From: Flavobacterium sp. | Lineage (GTDB): Bacteria > Bacteroidota > Bacteroidia > Flavobacteriales > Flavobacteriaceae | Direction: 5' to 3' | Assembly: GCA_024644655.1 (NCBI GenBank) | Contig: JAHEHJ010000007.1 | Coordinates: forward strand, 56,503 to 120,502 | Length of the DNA stretch: 64,000 bases | In this document: positions 39,717 through 49,900 of the stretch, in pieces | Layout: every line of letters begins with the position of its first letter | Position numbering within the stretch: position 1 is the first letter of the stretch | Made by a program: the position numbers and the translations under genes | Notes under the pieces: model-generated | Databases searched by the model: none | The model's input: the letters and a program-made list of their open reading frames with translations, nothing else | What the model was told of the DNA's origin: nothing

Positions 39717-39763
39717 TGTATTGTATCTGTGGCAGATATAGGTTACACTAAACCCTTAAATTG

Positions 39764-39847
39764 CGGAGAGACAGGGACTCGAACCCTGGCGACAGTCACC
39801 CGTCGACAGATTAGCAATCTGCTCCGTTACCACTCCGGCACCTCTCC
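39764..39847 (-). tRNA. tRNA-Ser (anticodon GCT)
   Basis: Class II tRNA GGAGAGGTGCCGGAGTGG...CAGATTGCTAATCTG...GGTTCGAGTCCCTGTCTCTCCG. Confidence 0.95.
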
Positions 39848-40097
39848 TAATAATCGTCAACTTGTAAAAGAACATTTTCTTTAAGCGGTTGCAAATGTAA
39901 TTTAACATTCTATAATTTACAACTATTTCAAATCTTTTTTTAGTATTTACACCAAATAAATTTTAAATACATTCACTTTCAATACAGTACAAACTGAAGT
40001 CTTCATTAAATATGCTCCGCAAACGATTTATTGCCTCACAAATTCCATAATTTGCAATAAAAGTTTAGTTTTGCATTACACAAACAACTTTAATTTT

Positions 40098-41276
40098 ATG
40101 AACACAAAAATAGTAATCGTTTCGGCTGTTAGAACTCCTCTAGGAAGCTTTATGGGATCCTTATCTTCTGTTGCCGCTACTCAATTAGGGGCTACTGCCA
40201 TTAAAGGGGCCTTAGATAAAATCAATCTTGACTACAATCTAGTTGATGAAGTAATTATGGGTAATGTAGTTCAAGCAGGTGTTGGACAAGCTCCCGCACG
40301 CCAAGCCGCCCTTCATGCTGGATTACCGAATTCAGTAATATGTACAACTATAAATAAAGTATGTGCCTCAGGAATGAAGGCTGTGATGCAAGGCGCACAG
40401 GCCATCATGGCTGGAGATGCCGAAATTGTTGTTGCTGGAGGCATGGAGAACATGAGTATGATTCCTCATTATGTACACCTTAGAAATGGTGTTAAATTTG
40501 GACCTACTTCTTTAATAGATGGTATGCAAAGAGATGGATTAAGTGATGCTTATGACAATAATGCCATGGGTGTTAGCGCCGATTTATGTGCTTCAGAATA
40601 TAAAATCACTCGCGAACAACAAGATGCTTTTGCTATTCAATCCTATGAGCGTGCTGCTAAAGCTTGGAGCGAAGGTAAATTCGATAACGAAGTGGTACCT
40701 GTTACAATCCCTCAACGTCGTGGTGAACCTGTTATCTTTTCGAAAGATGAAGAATTTACTAACGTGAAATTAGATAAAATCCCAGCTTTAAATCCGGCTT
40801 TCACCAAAGAAGGAACTGTTACTGCTGCCAATGCATCAACTATTAATGATGGTGCAGCTGCTCTAGTTTTAATGAGCGAAGAAAAAGCAATAGCCTTAGG
40901 ATTAAAACCCTTAGCTTATATTAAATCGTATGCTGATGCAGCTCAAGAACCAAAATGGTTTACTACAGCCCCTGCAAAAGCCCTACCAAAAGCTTTAGCT
41001 AAAGTAGGACTAACAGTAAAAGATGTTGATTTTTTTGAATTTAACGAAGCCTTTGCTGTCGTAGGTTTAGCCAATGCTCAAATTTTAGGCCTTGACCAAA
41101 ATAAAATAAATGTTAACGGTGGTGCTGTAGCATTAGGACACCCTCTAGGATGTTCGGGAGCTCGTGTTATTGTAACTTTAATCAATGTGTTGGAACAAAA
41201 CAATGCTAAAATTGGTGCCGCAGCCATCTGTAATGGAGGTGGAGGCGCTTCTTCTATTGTTATTGAAAGAGCCTAA
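40098..41276 (+). CDS. Acetyl-CoA C-acyltransferase (thiolase)
   Basis: NKVCASGMKAVMQGAQAI, GGMENMS, NGGAVALGHPLGCSGAR; start moved from TTG 40071 to ATG 40098. Confidence 0.96.
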   Translation: MNTKIVIVSAVRTPLGSFMGSLSSVAATQLGATAIKGALDKINLDYNLVDEVIMGNVVQAGVGQAPARQAALHAGLPNSVICTTINKVCASGMKAVMQGAQAIMAGDAEIVVAGGMENMSMIPHYVHLRNGVKFGPTSLIDGMQRDGLSDAYDNNAMGVSADLCASEYKITREQQDAFAIQSYERAAKAWSEGKFDNEVVPVTIPQRRGEPVIFSKDEEFTNVKLDKIPALNPAFTKEGTVTAANASTINDGAAALVLMSEEKAIALGLKPLAYIKSYADAAQEPKWFTTAPAKALPKALAKVGLTVKDVDFFEFNEAFAVVGLANAQILGLDQNKINVNGGAVALGHPLGCSGARVIVTLINVLEQNNAKIGAAAICNGGGGASSIVIERA

Positions 41277-41360
41277 TTATAGTATGAGTCATGAGTTATA
41301 AGTTCACTTTATCTATACTATAACTCATGACACAATTCTTATAACTCCTAATTTCTCATA

Positions 41361-42122
41361 ATGTTTGCCATTTGTAATTTAGCCATAATTCCGCTCAGAG
41401 CCGAGCCTAGTGACCGAAGCGAAATCGTTTCGCAAGTACTGTTTGGCGAACACTTTGAGGTATTGGAAACTCAAAACCAATGGGCTAAAATCAAATTGAA
41501 TTATGACAATTACGAAGGATGGGTGGACTCCAAACAGTATCAAATCATTTCAGAAAAAAACTATACCGAACTTTCTAAAGAAGCCATTATTCTCAATTCC
41601 GATTTGGTAGAGTACATTACAAACACTTCCAACCTATTATTACCTATTCCCTTAGGCGCCTCTTTATCCTTTTTAAACCACAGCGAAATCAATACCGATA
41701 GCTTTGAATTTGAAGGGTTAAAAGTAAGCGGCATAAAGCCCAAAGCCCATTTAATTGCCACGGCTTATTTATACCTAAATGCTCCTTATTTGTGGGGTGG
41801 TAAAACACCTTTCGGAATAGATTGCTCGGGCTTCACCCAAATGGTATACAAACTCAATGGCTATCATTTACTACGTGATGCCTCCCAACAAGCCTCTCAA
41901 GGCGAACCATTAAGCTTTATTGAAGAAAGTGAACCAGGTGATTTAGCTTTCTTTGATAACGAAGAAGGTAAAATTATTCATGTAGGGATACTAATGGAAA
42001 ACAACTATATCATTCATGCGAGCGGTAAAGTACGCATCGATAGATTAGACCATTTAGGCATTTATAATGCCGATCAAAACCGACACACTCATCGATTAAG
42101 AGTAATAAAGAAAATCATATAA
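41361..42122 (+). CDS. SH3 plus NlpC/P60 (C40) peptidase
   Basis: APYLWGGKTPFGIDCSGFTQMVYK; GDLAFFDNEEGKIIHVGI. Confidence 0.94.
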   Translation: MFAICNLAIIPLRAEPSDRSEIVSQVLFGEHFEVLETQNQWAKIKLNYDNYEGWVDSKQYQIISEKNYTELSKEAIILNSDLVEYITNTSNLLLPIPLGASLSFLNHSEINTDSFEFEGLKVSGIKPKAHLIATAYLYLNAPYLWGGKTPFGIDCSGFTQMVYKLNGYHLLRDASQQASQGEPLSFIEESEPGDLAFFDNEEGKIIHVGILMENNYIIHASGKVRIDRLDHLGIYNADQNRHTHRLRVIKKII

Positions 42123-42164
42123 ACCGAGACTAACCCTCTCGGTTTTTTTAGTTTTTAAAAAAAT

Positions 42165-43286
42165 TTATACCCCTTGTAAAGCGGCTACTAAATAATCTAT
42201 TTCTTCTTTTGTATTGTAATGACTAAATGAAATTCGCAAACTAGGCAAAGCTAATGCCTCTGTATCCAACATCTCAGCCAATACATGGGATGGCTTGATA
42301 CTACCACTCTGACATGCACTACCACGTGAAACGGAAATCCCTTTCATATCCAAGTGAAACAAAATCATAGCTGTCTTATCGGCTGTTAATGGCAATTGAA
42401 TATTAAGTATCGTATATAAAGTAATCTGACCATTTACGCTACATGCTGGAAAAACTGCTTGTATTTTTTGCAAACAATAATCCTTTAGATTAGTTATGTA
42501 ATTCATTTCAGCATCCAAATTCATATAGGCCAACTCTAATGCCTTGGCCATCCCCGCAATTTGATGCACCGATTCAGTACCCGCACGCCATCCTTTTTCT
42601 TGCTCTCCACCAAACAACATAGGCTGCAAAACCAATCCCTTCCGCACATATGCAAAACCAACACCTTTAGGCCCGTGATACTTATGCGCACTTGACACTA
42701 AAAAATCAATAGGCAACATCGATAAATCGAAAGGGAGTTTCCCTATAGATTGCACTGTATCACAATGAAACAAGGCCTGATGCAAGCGACATAATTTACC
42801 AATAGCATCTATATCATGAATAACTCCTGTCTCATTATTCACATGCATTAAAGTCACTAAGGTTTTTGCCGTACTATCTAAAGCTTGCTCTAAAAAATCC
42901 ATATCTAAAGACCCATCAGAAAAAATAGGCACATACACTAATTCTATAGCAAACTCGTGCTGTAAGGCTAACAACGTATATAAAGTAGCATGATGCTCCA
43001 CTTTTGACGTAATAATTCGAGTTACACCAAAGTCCTTTACTGCAACTCGTAATATCCAATTAGTTGCCTCTGTAGCACTTGAGGTAAATACAATCTCACT
43101 TGAAGTAGCATGCAAGTGTTTGGCTATGCTTTTGCGTGCCGTTTCAAGAACTGCCTTAGCACTTCTCCCCATACTATGAGTAGAAGACGGATTTCCATAT
43201 TCCTCTGCCAATACGCGGGTCATTTCCACAATTACTTCTTGGCGTAATGGAGTGGTTGCGGCATTATCAAGATACACATTTTTCAT
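42165..43286 (-). CDS. Cysteine desulfurase (NifS/IscS-like)
   Basis: VYLDNAATTPLRQEV, SAHKYHGPKGVGF, SRGSACQSG; start trimmed to 43286 downstream of a TATATTTG box. Confidence 0.95.
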   Translation of the reverse strand: MKNVYLDNAATTPLRQEVIVEMTRVLAEEYGNPSSTHSMGRSAKAVLETARKSIAKHLHATSSEIVFTSSATEATNWILRVAVKDFGVTRIITSKVEHHATLYTLLALQHEFAIELVYVPIFSDGSLDMDFLEQALDSTAKTLVTLMHVNNETGVIHDIDAIGKLCRLHQALFHCDTVQSIGKLPFDLSMLPIDFLVSSAHKYHGPKGVGFAYVRKGLVLQPMLFGGEQEKGWRAGTESVHQIAGMAKALELAYMNLDAEMNYITNLKDYCLQKIQAVFPACSVNGQITLYTILNIQLPLTADKTAMILFHLDMKGISVSRGSACQSGSIKPSHVLAEMLDTEALALPSLRISFSHYNTKEEIDYLVAALQGV

Positions 43287-43420
43287 AAAGAGCCATTTCA
43301 AAGGGACAAGGCACCCTAATTTTACTGTTGCAAATATAAAAAGGTCAGTTCCTAATTAAATGATAAAAGATAAATATAATAGCATAAAAAACTTATTTTT
43401 GCTAAAAATTAACAAAAGGA

Positions 43421-44374
43421 ATGAAACGAATTGTAAGCTTATTGCTATTAGTGCTATTCATCAATGCTTGTGATGACGGCAATATAACTGTTCAAACGAT
43501 AGACTTTTCTGCCGTAAGTGCTCAAAAATGTAGTGCCAAAGATGTTATCTATAAAGTAAAGGATTCTGAAATGCTTTTCATTGAAATTCCAGCTACTACT
43601 TTTAGTAGTGACGAAACTGTTGAAGGGGCTCCTATAGAAGTTCCTATAACGGGTTCGGTCAAAGTAACCTATAGAAGATATGATAATACAGTTAGCAACA
43701 ACAATATTTGCCCTACTGTGCCTAGCGCCACACCCAATTTGTTAGAAGAATGGAATGCCTCATCAGGCACAATCCAAATAACAGCTACAGCTATAAAATC
43801 AACAAATACAACTACTCAAGCTACCTCAATAACAGGTTATAAATACTATATCGTATTCAAAAATATAACTTTCCAAACTTCAAGTGGACCTCAAGTACAT
43901 GAAACATTCATTTTTGGAAATTACACCACCTCTGTAAGTGGTTTAGCATTTGGCTTTGATACAGAAGTAGAAAAAAGCTCATGTGATAACCGAATTTTCA
44001 ACTTTTCTGGAAGTGAATCTTTAGTTTTAGATGTAACTGATTACGCAACGCTTTTTGAGAATACAGTAACAACAACTCCAAGAACCGCTCTAATCAATGC
44101 ATCCAATAAATTGACTTACCGCTTGTACAACAATCCGGTTACTGATGCCTATTTCTGTGCAACCACTACTCCTACTACACCTACTCTTTCTCAAACATGG
44201 AATGGGGTTGCAGGTGTTGAGGGTTTCAGTGGAATAATCGAAGTAAGTACCTCTACCTTTGGTACTGGATTTCAACACACTATTCACTTAAAGAAAGTAT
44301 CTATGTCTAAAGGAAATAGTTCCTTTTATTTAGGCGACGACTATACATTTGGTTCATTTGTAACCAACCCTTAA
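43421..44374 (+). CDS. Hypothetical lipoprotein with two internal repeats
   Basis: LLLVLFINACDDG; two Cys-containing beta domains with similar spacing. Confidence 0.75.
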   Translation: MKRIVSLLLLVLFINACDDGNITVQTIDFSAVSAQKCSAKDVIYKVKDSEMLFIEIPATTFSSDETVEGAPIEVPITGSVKVTYRRYDNTVSNNNICPTVPSATPNLLEEWNASSGTIQITATAIKSTNTTTQATSITGYKYYIVFKNITFQTSSGPQVHETFIFGNYTTSVSGLAFGFDTEVEKSSCDNRIFNFSGSESLVLDVTDYATLFENTVTTTPRTALINASNKLTYRLYNNPVTDAYFCATTTPTTPTLSQTWNGVAGVEGFSGIIEVSTSTFGTGFQHTIHLKKVSMSKGNSSFYLGDDYTFGSFVTNP

Positions 44375-44385
44375 TAACGCTATTT

Positions 44386-45981
44386 GTGATGCCAACCGAC
44401 TGTATAAGCTATCAACAATCTGGCTATTTCTCTAAACTAATCACCGATTATTTAGAGCAAAAAGCTGAGTTGGAATCACTGTACAATCATTTCCCTACAT
44501 CGGAGAATTTCAAACTACAAATAGCTGAAAAACAAAATAGTTTTCCACAAGTAAACCGCTCTACATTAGTAAATGCAGTAGCAAAACAATACGAAGATTG
44601 TAAAACTTCTGAAGCGACGAATGCAAACATCCAAAAACTTGAGCATTCCAATACTTTTACTATAACAACAGGACATCAACTAAATTTGTTTACTGGTCCT
44701 TTGTATTTCGTATACAAAATTACAAGTACCATCAACTTGTGCCACCAATTAAAGAAAGATTACCCACATTGTGATTTTGTACCCGTGTATTGGATGGCTA
44801 CAGAAGACCATGATTTTGAAGAAATAAATTTCTTTCAGTATAAGAACACCAAAATAAAATGGGACGTTGAAAGTAAAGGCCCTGTAGGAAGATTATCTAC
44901 TAATGGTCTAGATATAGTATATGAGGCTTTCGCTAATGTTCTTGGAAATAGCATCAATGCAACTTATCTAAAAGAATTATTCCAAAAAAGTTACTTGCAA
45001 CACCCCTCACTGGCAGCAGCAACAAGATTTTTAGTTAATGAATTATTTGGCAACCAAGGTCTTGTGATACTAGACGGAGATGACAGCTCCCTTAAAAGAC
45101 TATTCATTCCCTACATAAAAAAGGAATTAATCAATCAAACTAGCTATAAAAACGTTACTACTACCAACGAACATCTAAAAGAAAATTACCCCATACAGGT
45201 CAACCCCAGGGAAATTAACTTATTTTATATAGAAGACTCGCTAAGGGAACGAATTGTTCAGAAAGACAATCACTTTGCTATCAACAACACATCAATATCT
45301 TATACCCCAGAAGAACTACTAGCCTTGCTAGAAACAAATCCCGAGAAGTTTAGTCCAAATGTAATCTTGAGACCACTCTACCAAGAAGTCATATTACCCA
45401 ATTTAGCCTATATTGGTGGTGGTGGTGAATTGGCTTACTGGCTTCAATTAAAATCTAATTTCGAAGCAAATGCAATACCCTTCCCAATGCTAGTATTGAG
45501 AAACTCGGTACTGATTGCCTCTGAAAAACAATCGCAAAAAGCAGCCAAGTTAGAATTGTCTTGGGCCGATTTATTTTGCAACCAACAAGACTTATTCAAC
45601 CTTAAAACAAAAGAATTTTCTAAGTTTACTATTGATTTTACACCTCAAAAAGAATCGTTACGTCAACAATTCATTGCGTTAAAAGAAATAGCCCAACAAA
45701 CTGACCCTTCATTTTTAGGTGCTGTCAATGCCCAAGAAAAAAAACAAACAAATGGCTTAGAAACACTTGAAAAACGCTTGCTTAAAGCCGAAAAAAGGGT
45801 TCATAAAGATCATTTAGAACGCATCATCAATCTGCAAAACGAATTGTTCCCAGGACAATCGCTTCAAGAACGCAAAGCAAATTTCTCCCAATTTTATATG
45901 GAATATGGCCCTGAAATTTTCCAACACCTTACGGCCAACCTCAACCCATTAGAAGCTGATTTTAAAATCATTACACTCTAA
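44386..45981 (+). CDS. bshC: Bacillithiol biosynthesis cysteine-adding enzyme
   Basis: TTGHQLNLFTGPLYFVYKI, PVYWMATEDHDFEEINFF, YIGGGGELAYWLQLK. Confidence 0.95.
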   Translation: MMPTDCISYQQSGYFSKLITDYLEQKAELESLYNHFPTSENFKLQIAEKQNSFPQVNRSTLVNAVAKQYEDCKTSEATNANIQKLEHSNTFTITTGHQLNLFTGPLYFVYKITSTINLCHQLKKDYPHCDFVPVYWMATEDHDFEEINFFQYKNTKIKWDVESKGPVGRLSTNGLDIVYEAFANVLGNSINATYLKELFQKSYLQHPSLAAATRFLVNELFGNQGLVILDGDDSSLKRLFIPYIKKELINQTSYKNVTTTNEHLKENYPIQVNPREINLFYIEDSLRERIVQKDNHFAINNTSISYTPEELLALLETNPEKFSPNVILRPLYQEVILPNLAYIGGGGELAYWLQLKSNFEANAIPFPMLVLRNSVLIASEKQSQKAAKLELSWADLFCNQQDLFNLKTKEFSKFTIDFTPQKESLRQQFIALKEIAQQTDPSFLGAVNAQEKKQTNGLETLEKRLLKAEKRVHKDHLERIINLQNELFPGQSLQERKANFSQFYMEYGPEIFQHLTANLNPLEADFKIITL

Positions 45982-46001
45982 TTTTAAAAAAGTTTTCAAC
46001 A

Positions 46002-46015
46002 CGAAAACGTTTTCG
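46002..46015. promoter_or_regulatory. Perfect 14-bp palindrome CGAAAACGTTTTCG, LacI-family operator-like
   Basis: Perfect dyad with central ACGT, 82 nt upstream of 46097. Confidence 0.65.
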
Positions 46016-46096
46016 CTTACCCAAAAAATAGCGTATAAAGAAAATTACTTTACATTTATAAGTAAGAACTATTTCAAAAACTCAAAACTATATCGT

Positions 46097-47317
46097 ATGA
46101 AAAGAAAATTACTATTTTTATTTAGCATAATTACGCTGGCTTTGAATGCCAATGCGCAAACTATTTCTATGATTGGCAGTACTAGCCCTTCCGGAAGTTG
46201 GGGTGTAGATACTGACATGATTACAACAGACGGTATTACATATACTCTATCAAATGTATCGCTAACTAGTGCTACTGATCCAAATACTACAGGGCTAAAA
46301 TTTAGACAAGACCACGACTGGGCTATCAATTGGGGAGACGCCGCATTTCCTTCAGGAACAGCAACTCTTAACGGATTAAACATCTTAACACTAGCTGGTA
46401 CTTATGATGTTACCTTTAACAAGGTAACTGGGGCCTATTCCTTTTCAGGTACTCAAACAGTAATTCATACCATAGCTTTAGTAGGTTCAGCAGCGGGAGG
46501 ATGGCCAATTGACCCACAAATTGACGCCAATACATTGACGACTTCAAATGGAATCAATTATTTTTCTAATTCTATTACCCTTACTGCTGGTGCATGCAAA
46601 TTTCGTCAAGACAACTCTTGGTCAACTTCTTGGGGAGGTACTACGTTCCCAACAGGACCTCAAGTGGATAATACAAATGACATAGTGGTGCCAACAGGTG
46701 GAAAATACCGTGTGAATTTTAACCGCAATACAGGCGCTTATGCCTTTGACTTTCCAGCAATTTCAATTGTAGGAGAAGCTGTTGGGGGTTGGCCTGGAGA
46801 TCCAGGAAACCTAGGACCTATAGATACTCATCAGTTAACTACTAGCGATGGGGAAACCTATACCATCAATAACCTAGCTGTTACTACCGCCATCACAGGA
46901 GGTGGTGCCAAATTTCGCCAAGACAATGTTTGGGACACTTCATGGGGTAATGATGCTTTCCCGAGTGCTGCTTCATCTAATGGTTCTAATATCCTAACCC
47001 AAGCTGGAACCTATAATGTAACTTTTACACGCTCTACTGGCGCATATACGTTTACTTCAGTTTTAAATACAACAGCACACCAAAAAGCACTTTGCCATAT
47101 ATATCCTAATCCTACACAAAACGAATGGTCTATCACTTCACCAAATGAAAATATACTTTCTGTTACTCTATCAAATGTGTTAGGTAAAACGATAAGCACC
47201 TCTTTACCAAACAGTACTTCCGCTACTCTTGAAGCTAGTACGTATGAAAAAGGAGTGTATTTCATTACAGTGGAAACCGCTTCAGCAAAAGAAACCTATA
47301 AAGTAATCAAACTTTAA
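46097..47317 (+). CDS. T9SS type A sorting-domain protein with three SusE/F-like repeats
   Basis: Repeats (LKFRQDHDWAINWGDAAFP, CKFRQDNSWSTSWGGTTFP, AKFRQDNVWDTSWGNDAFP) plus CTD YPNPTQNEW...VYFITVET. Confidence 0.85.
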   Translation: MKRKLLFLFSIITLALNANAQTISMIGSTSPSGSWGVDTDMITTDGITYTLSNVSLTSATDPNTTGLKFRQDHDWAINWGDAAFPSGTATLNGLNILTLAGTYDVTFNKVTGAYSFSGTQTVIHTIALVGSAAGGWPIDPQIDANTLTTSNGINYFSNSITLTAGACKFRQDNSWSTSWGGTTFPTGPQVDNTNDIVVPTGGKYRVNFNRNTGAYAFDFPAISIVGEAVGGWPGDPGNLGPIDTHQLTTSDGETYTINNLAVTTAITGGGAKFRQDNVWDTSWGNDAFPSAASSNGSNILTQAGTYNVTFTRSTGAYTFTSVLNTTAHQKALCHIYPNPTQNEWSITSPNENILSVTLSNVLGKTISTSLPNSTSATLEASTYEKGVYFITVETASAKETYKVIKL

Positions 47318-47377
47318 AATATACATAACCCTAATGAAATCCCATACTCTAATGAAGCGTATGGGATTATTTGTATC

Positions 47378-48550
47378 ATGAAAAAACAGTTCCTTTTCCT
47401 TAGCATATTTTGCCTTCTATTAATTCCGTCATGGGCACAAACAATAACAATTGTGGGTAGTGGTGTGAATGGTTGGCCGCCAACAATTGGCCCTGAAATC
47501 AGTTTAACTACTACTGACAACCAAATCTACACGATAAACCACCTCACACTAACCGATGGCGAAGTAAAGTTCAGACAAGACTTGAGTTGGACAATCAACT
47601 GGGGAGGAAATACCTTTCCAAGTGGTCAAGGGATTCTATTGGGACCCAACATACTAAGTACAGCAGGAACTTACGATGTAACATTCAACAGAATCAACGG
47701 CACCTATACCTTCATTCCTAGCACAAGCTTTCCAAGCATTGGAATTTGGGGACCCGCTGTAAATTCACAATTGGGATATGTAGGAGCCGATATAGATATG
47801 GAAACCTCAGATGGCATTACCTATACCCTATCTGGATTTTATTTCAGTAGCGGAAACGCCTATTTCAGACAAGATAACGCAACCAACTTCGTATGGGGTA
47901 GCGTCGCCTTTCCTACAGGTACGGCCCAACTCAATGGCCCTACGATTTTTGTTACAGGAGGGGAATGGTTTGTAACTTTCAATCGCCTTACAGGTGACTA
48001 CAGTTTTAGATACCCTAGCATTGGAATACTCGGCACAGCACTAAATGGTTTTGATTCTATTGATACCGACTTAGAAACTACGAACGGTCGGGATTATTCC
48101 ACACCCGCTATCAACCTAATGGCTGGTGAAGTCAAATTCCGAAAAGACAACTTGTGGACAACAAATTGGGGAGCCAATACATTCCCTGTTGGAATAGGAA
48201 CACAAGACGGACCCAATATCCCAGTAAATGCCGAATCAGTTTATAGTATTCAATTTAATCGGAGTACGGGAGACTACATTTTTACGGATATCGGGCTCGG
48301 ATCAAACAGTTTTAGCAGTACTGCTTCAATACTAGCCTATCCAAACCCAACATCCAATTCTTGGAACTTGACCTCCCAAAACGAAATCGAACAACTAGTA
48401 CTCTCAAATGAATTAGGCCAAATACTGCAAATAAGCTACCCTAAAACCAAATCATGTACTATAGAAGCATCCATACTCCCACTAGGTGTTTATTGGGCTA
48501 AAATGACAAATGGCTCTCAACAAACAACTCTAAAATTGATCAAAAACTAA
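47378..48550 (+). CDS. T9SS type A sorting-domain protein with SusE/F-like repeats, paralogue of 46097
   Basis: VKFRQDLSWTINWGGNTFP, AYFRQDNATNFVWGSVAFP, VKFRKDNLWTTNWGANTFP plus CTD YPNPTSNSW. Confidence 0.85.
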   Translation: MKKQFLFLSIFCLLLIPSWAQTITIVGSGVNGWPPTIGPEISLTTTDNQIYTINHLTLTDGEVKFRQDLSWTINWGGNTFPSGQGILLGPNILSTAGTYDVTFNRINGTYTFIPSTSFPSIGIWGPAVNSQLGYVGADIDMETSDGITYTLSGFYFSSGNAYFRQDNATNFVWGSVAFPTGTAQLNGPTIFVTGGEWFVTFNRLTGDYSFRYPSIGILGTALNGFDSIDTDLETTNGRDYSTPAINLMAGEVKFRKDNLWTTNWGANTFPVGIGTQDGPNIPVNAESVYSIQFNRSTGDYIFTDIGLGSNSFSSTASILAYPNPTSNSWNLTSQNEIEQLVLSNELGQILQISYPKTKSCTIEASILPLGVYWAKMTNGSQQTTLKLIKN

Positions 48551-48594
48551 ATAAAGTGGGAACAACAGAATTTTTTTTTTCAAATAAGAAACAC

Positions 48595-48602
48595 TACTTT
48601 TG
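48595..48602 (+). promoter_or_regulatory. -7 promoter box (TACTTTTG) of ndk
   Basis: TAnnTTTG 26 nt upstream of ATG. Confidence 0.65.
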
Positions 48603-48628
48603 CACCCAAATTAAAATAAACAAACAAA

Positions 48629-49048
48629 ATGGCAACAAATAGAACATTTACTATGATTAAGCCTGATGGTGTTGAAAACGGACACATCGGTGGGATTCTA
48701 AATATGATTACTGAAGGTGGCTTCAAAATCGTAGCAATGAAATTAACGCAATTGACTGTAGCAGACGCTCAAAAATTCTATGCAGTACACAGCGCACGTC
48801 CTTTCTTTGGTGAATTAGTAGAATTCATGACAAGAGGTCCAATCGTAGCAGCAATCTTAGAAAAAGACAACGCAGTTGAAGATTTTAGAACATTAATAGG
48901 AGCTACAAACCCTGCTGATGCAGCAGAAGGAACTATCCGTAAAAAATATGCTACTTCAATCGGAGAAAATGCCGTACACGGTTCTGACTCTGACGAAAAT
49001 GCAGCTATTGAATCTGCTTTCCACTTTGCTGGAAGAGAGCAATTCTAA
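48629..49048 (+). CDS. ndk: Nucleoside-diphosphate kinase
   Basis: [29 protein letters not shown] catalytic His. Confidence 0.98.
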   Translation: MATNRTFTMIKPDGVENGHIGGILNMITEGGFKIVAMKLTQLTVADAQKFYAVHSARPFFGELVEFMTRGPIVAAILEKDNAVEDFRTLIGATNPADAAEGTIRKKYATSIGENAVHGSDSDENAAIESAFHFAGREQF

Positions 49049-49165
49049 TACCCATAAGTTAAATAAATCAAAATCCTGCTTCTATGAAGTGGGATTTTTT
49101 TATTTTTAAACATACGATGACAACATCTTATTCGTTATACAAGTCTAATAAATCAATTTATACGT

Positions 49166-49798
49166 ATGAAAAAAACAATGGTATTAGCTTTGCTTCTAGT
49201 AAGCATAGGAACGGCAACCGCACAAAACGCTTCTGAAAAAAAAGTAAGCAAATTTGAGTTTCAAGCCAATGGCAAATTGGGATTTGCACGATTAAAACAA
49301 ACCAATAACGTACCCTTAAGTGGTAACGTTAACGGTAGTGATCTATTACTTGCCTATAAAATGAGCCCCAAATGGAGTGTCGCTACCGGTGTTGGCATAC
49401 TTCAATTTGATGCCAATCCAACTATCGCTGGAAATACAGCAAGTATTAGAAACTCCTATTTGCAAATCCCTGTGCAATTTGTGGGGGATTACAATCTGTT
49501 TCATGGAACAGAACCCAAAGACCCCAAACTGTTTTTAACTTTAGGAGTTGGATTATACGCCAATACATTACTAAAACAAGAAGTAGAAACGGTAACGGGT
49601 AATACCGATACCAATAACATGGGTTGGAACTTCGGTCTATCTACAGGGGTTGGAGTAAAATTTATACTAACTGATGCGCTCAACATAGGTTTAGGTATGG
49701 AGAGCCAAAGTGAGTTCTCCAAAATGAAGAAAAACGGGGTAGAACAACGTATCGAACAAATGAATACTTTATACCTAAGATTAGGGCTTTCACTATAA
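49166..49798 (+). CDS. Outer-membrane beta-barrel protein
   Basis: Signal peptide; beta-barrel-like strands; terminal LYLRLGLSL. Confidence 0.85.
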   Translation: MKKTMVLALLLVSIGTATAQNASEKKVSKFEFQANGKLGFARLKQTNNVPLSGNVNGSDLLLAYKMSPKWSVATGVGILQFDANPTIAGNTASIRNSYLQIPVQFVGDYNLFHGTEPKDPKLFLTLGVGLYANTLLKQEVETVTGNTDTNNMGWNFGLSTGVGVKFILTDALNIGLGMESQSEFSKMKKNGVEQRIEQMNTLYLRLGLSL

Positions 49799-49847
49799 TA
49801 GTAAACATAGAAATCTTATAAATAGCTAATTAGTAAGTAATACTATA

Positions 49848-49855
49848 TATATTTG
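49848..49855 (+). promoter_or_regulatory. -7 promoter box (TATATTTG)
   Basis: TAnnTTTG upstream of ATG 49901. Confidence 0.55.
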
Positions 49856-49900
49856 CAATCGTATTATTTCTTACTATACATTAAAAGAATTCAAATATAA

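Noticed and set aside
39479-39847. Integrated element at the tRNA cluster
   Set aside because: No integrase, attachment-site duplication or tRNA fragment seen; neighbours are conserved genes.
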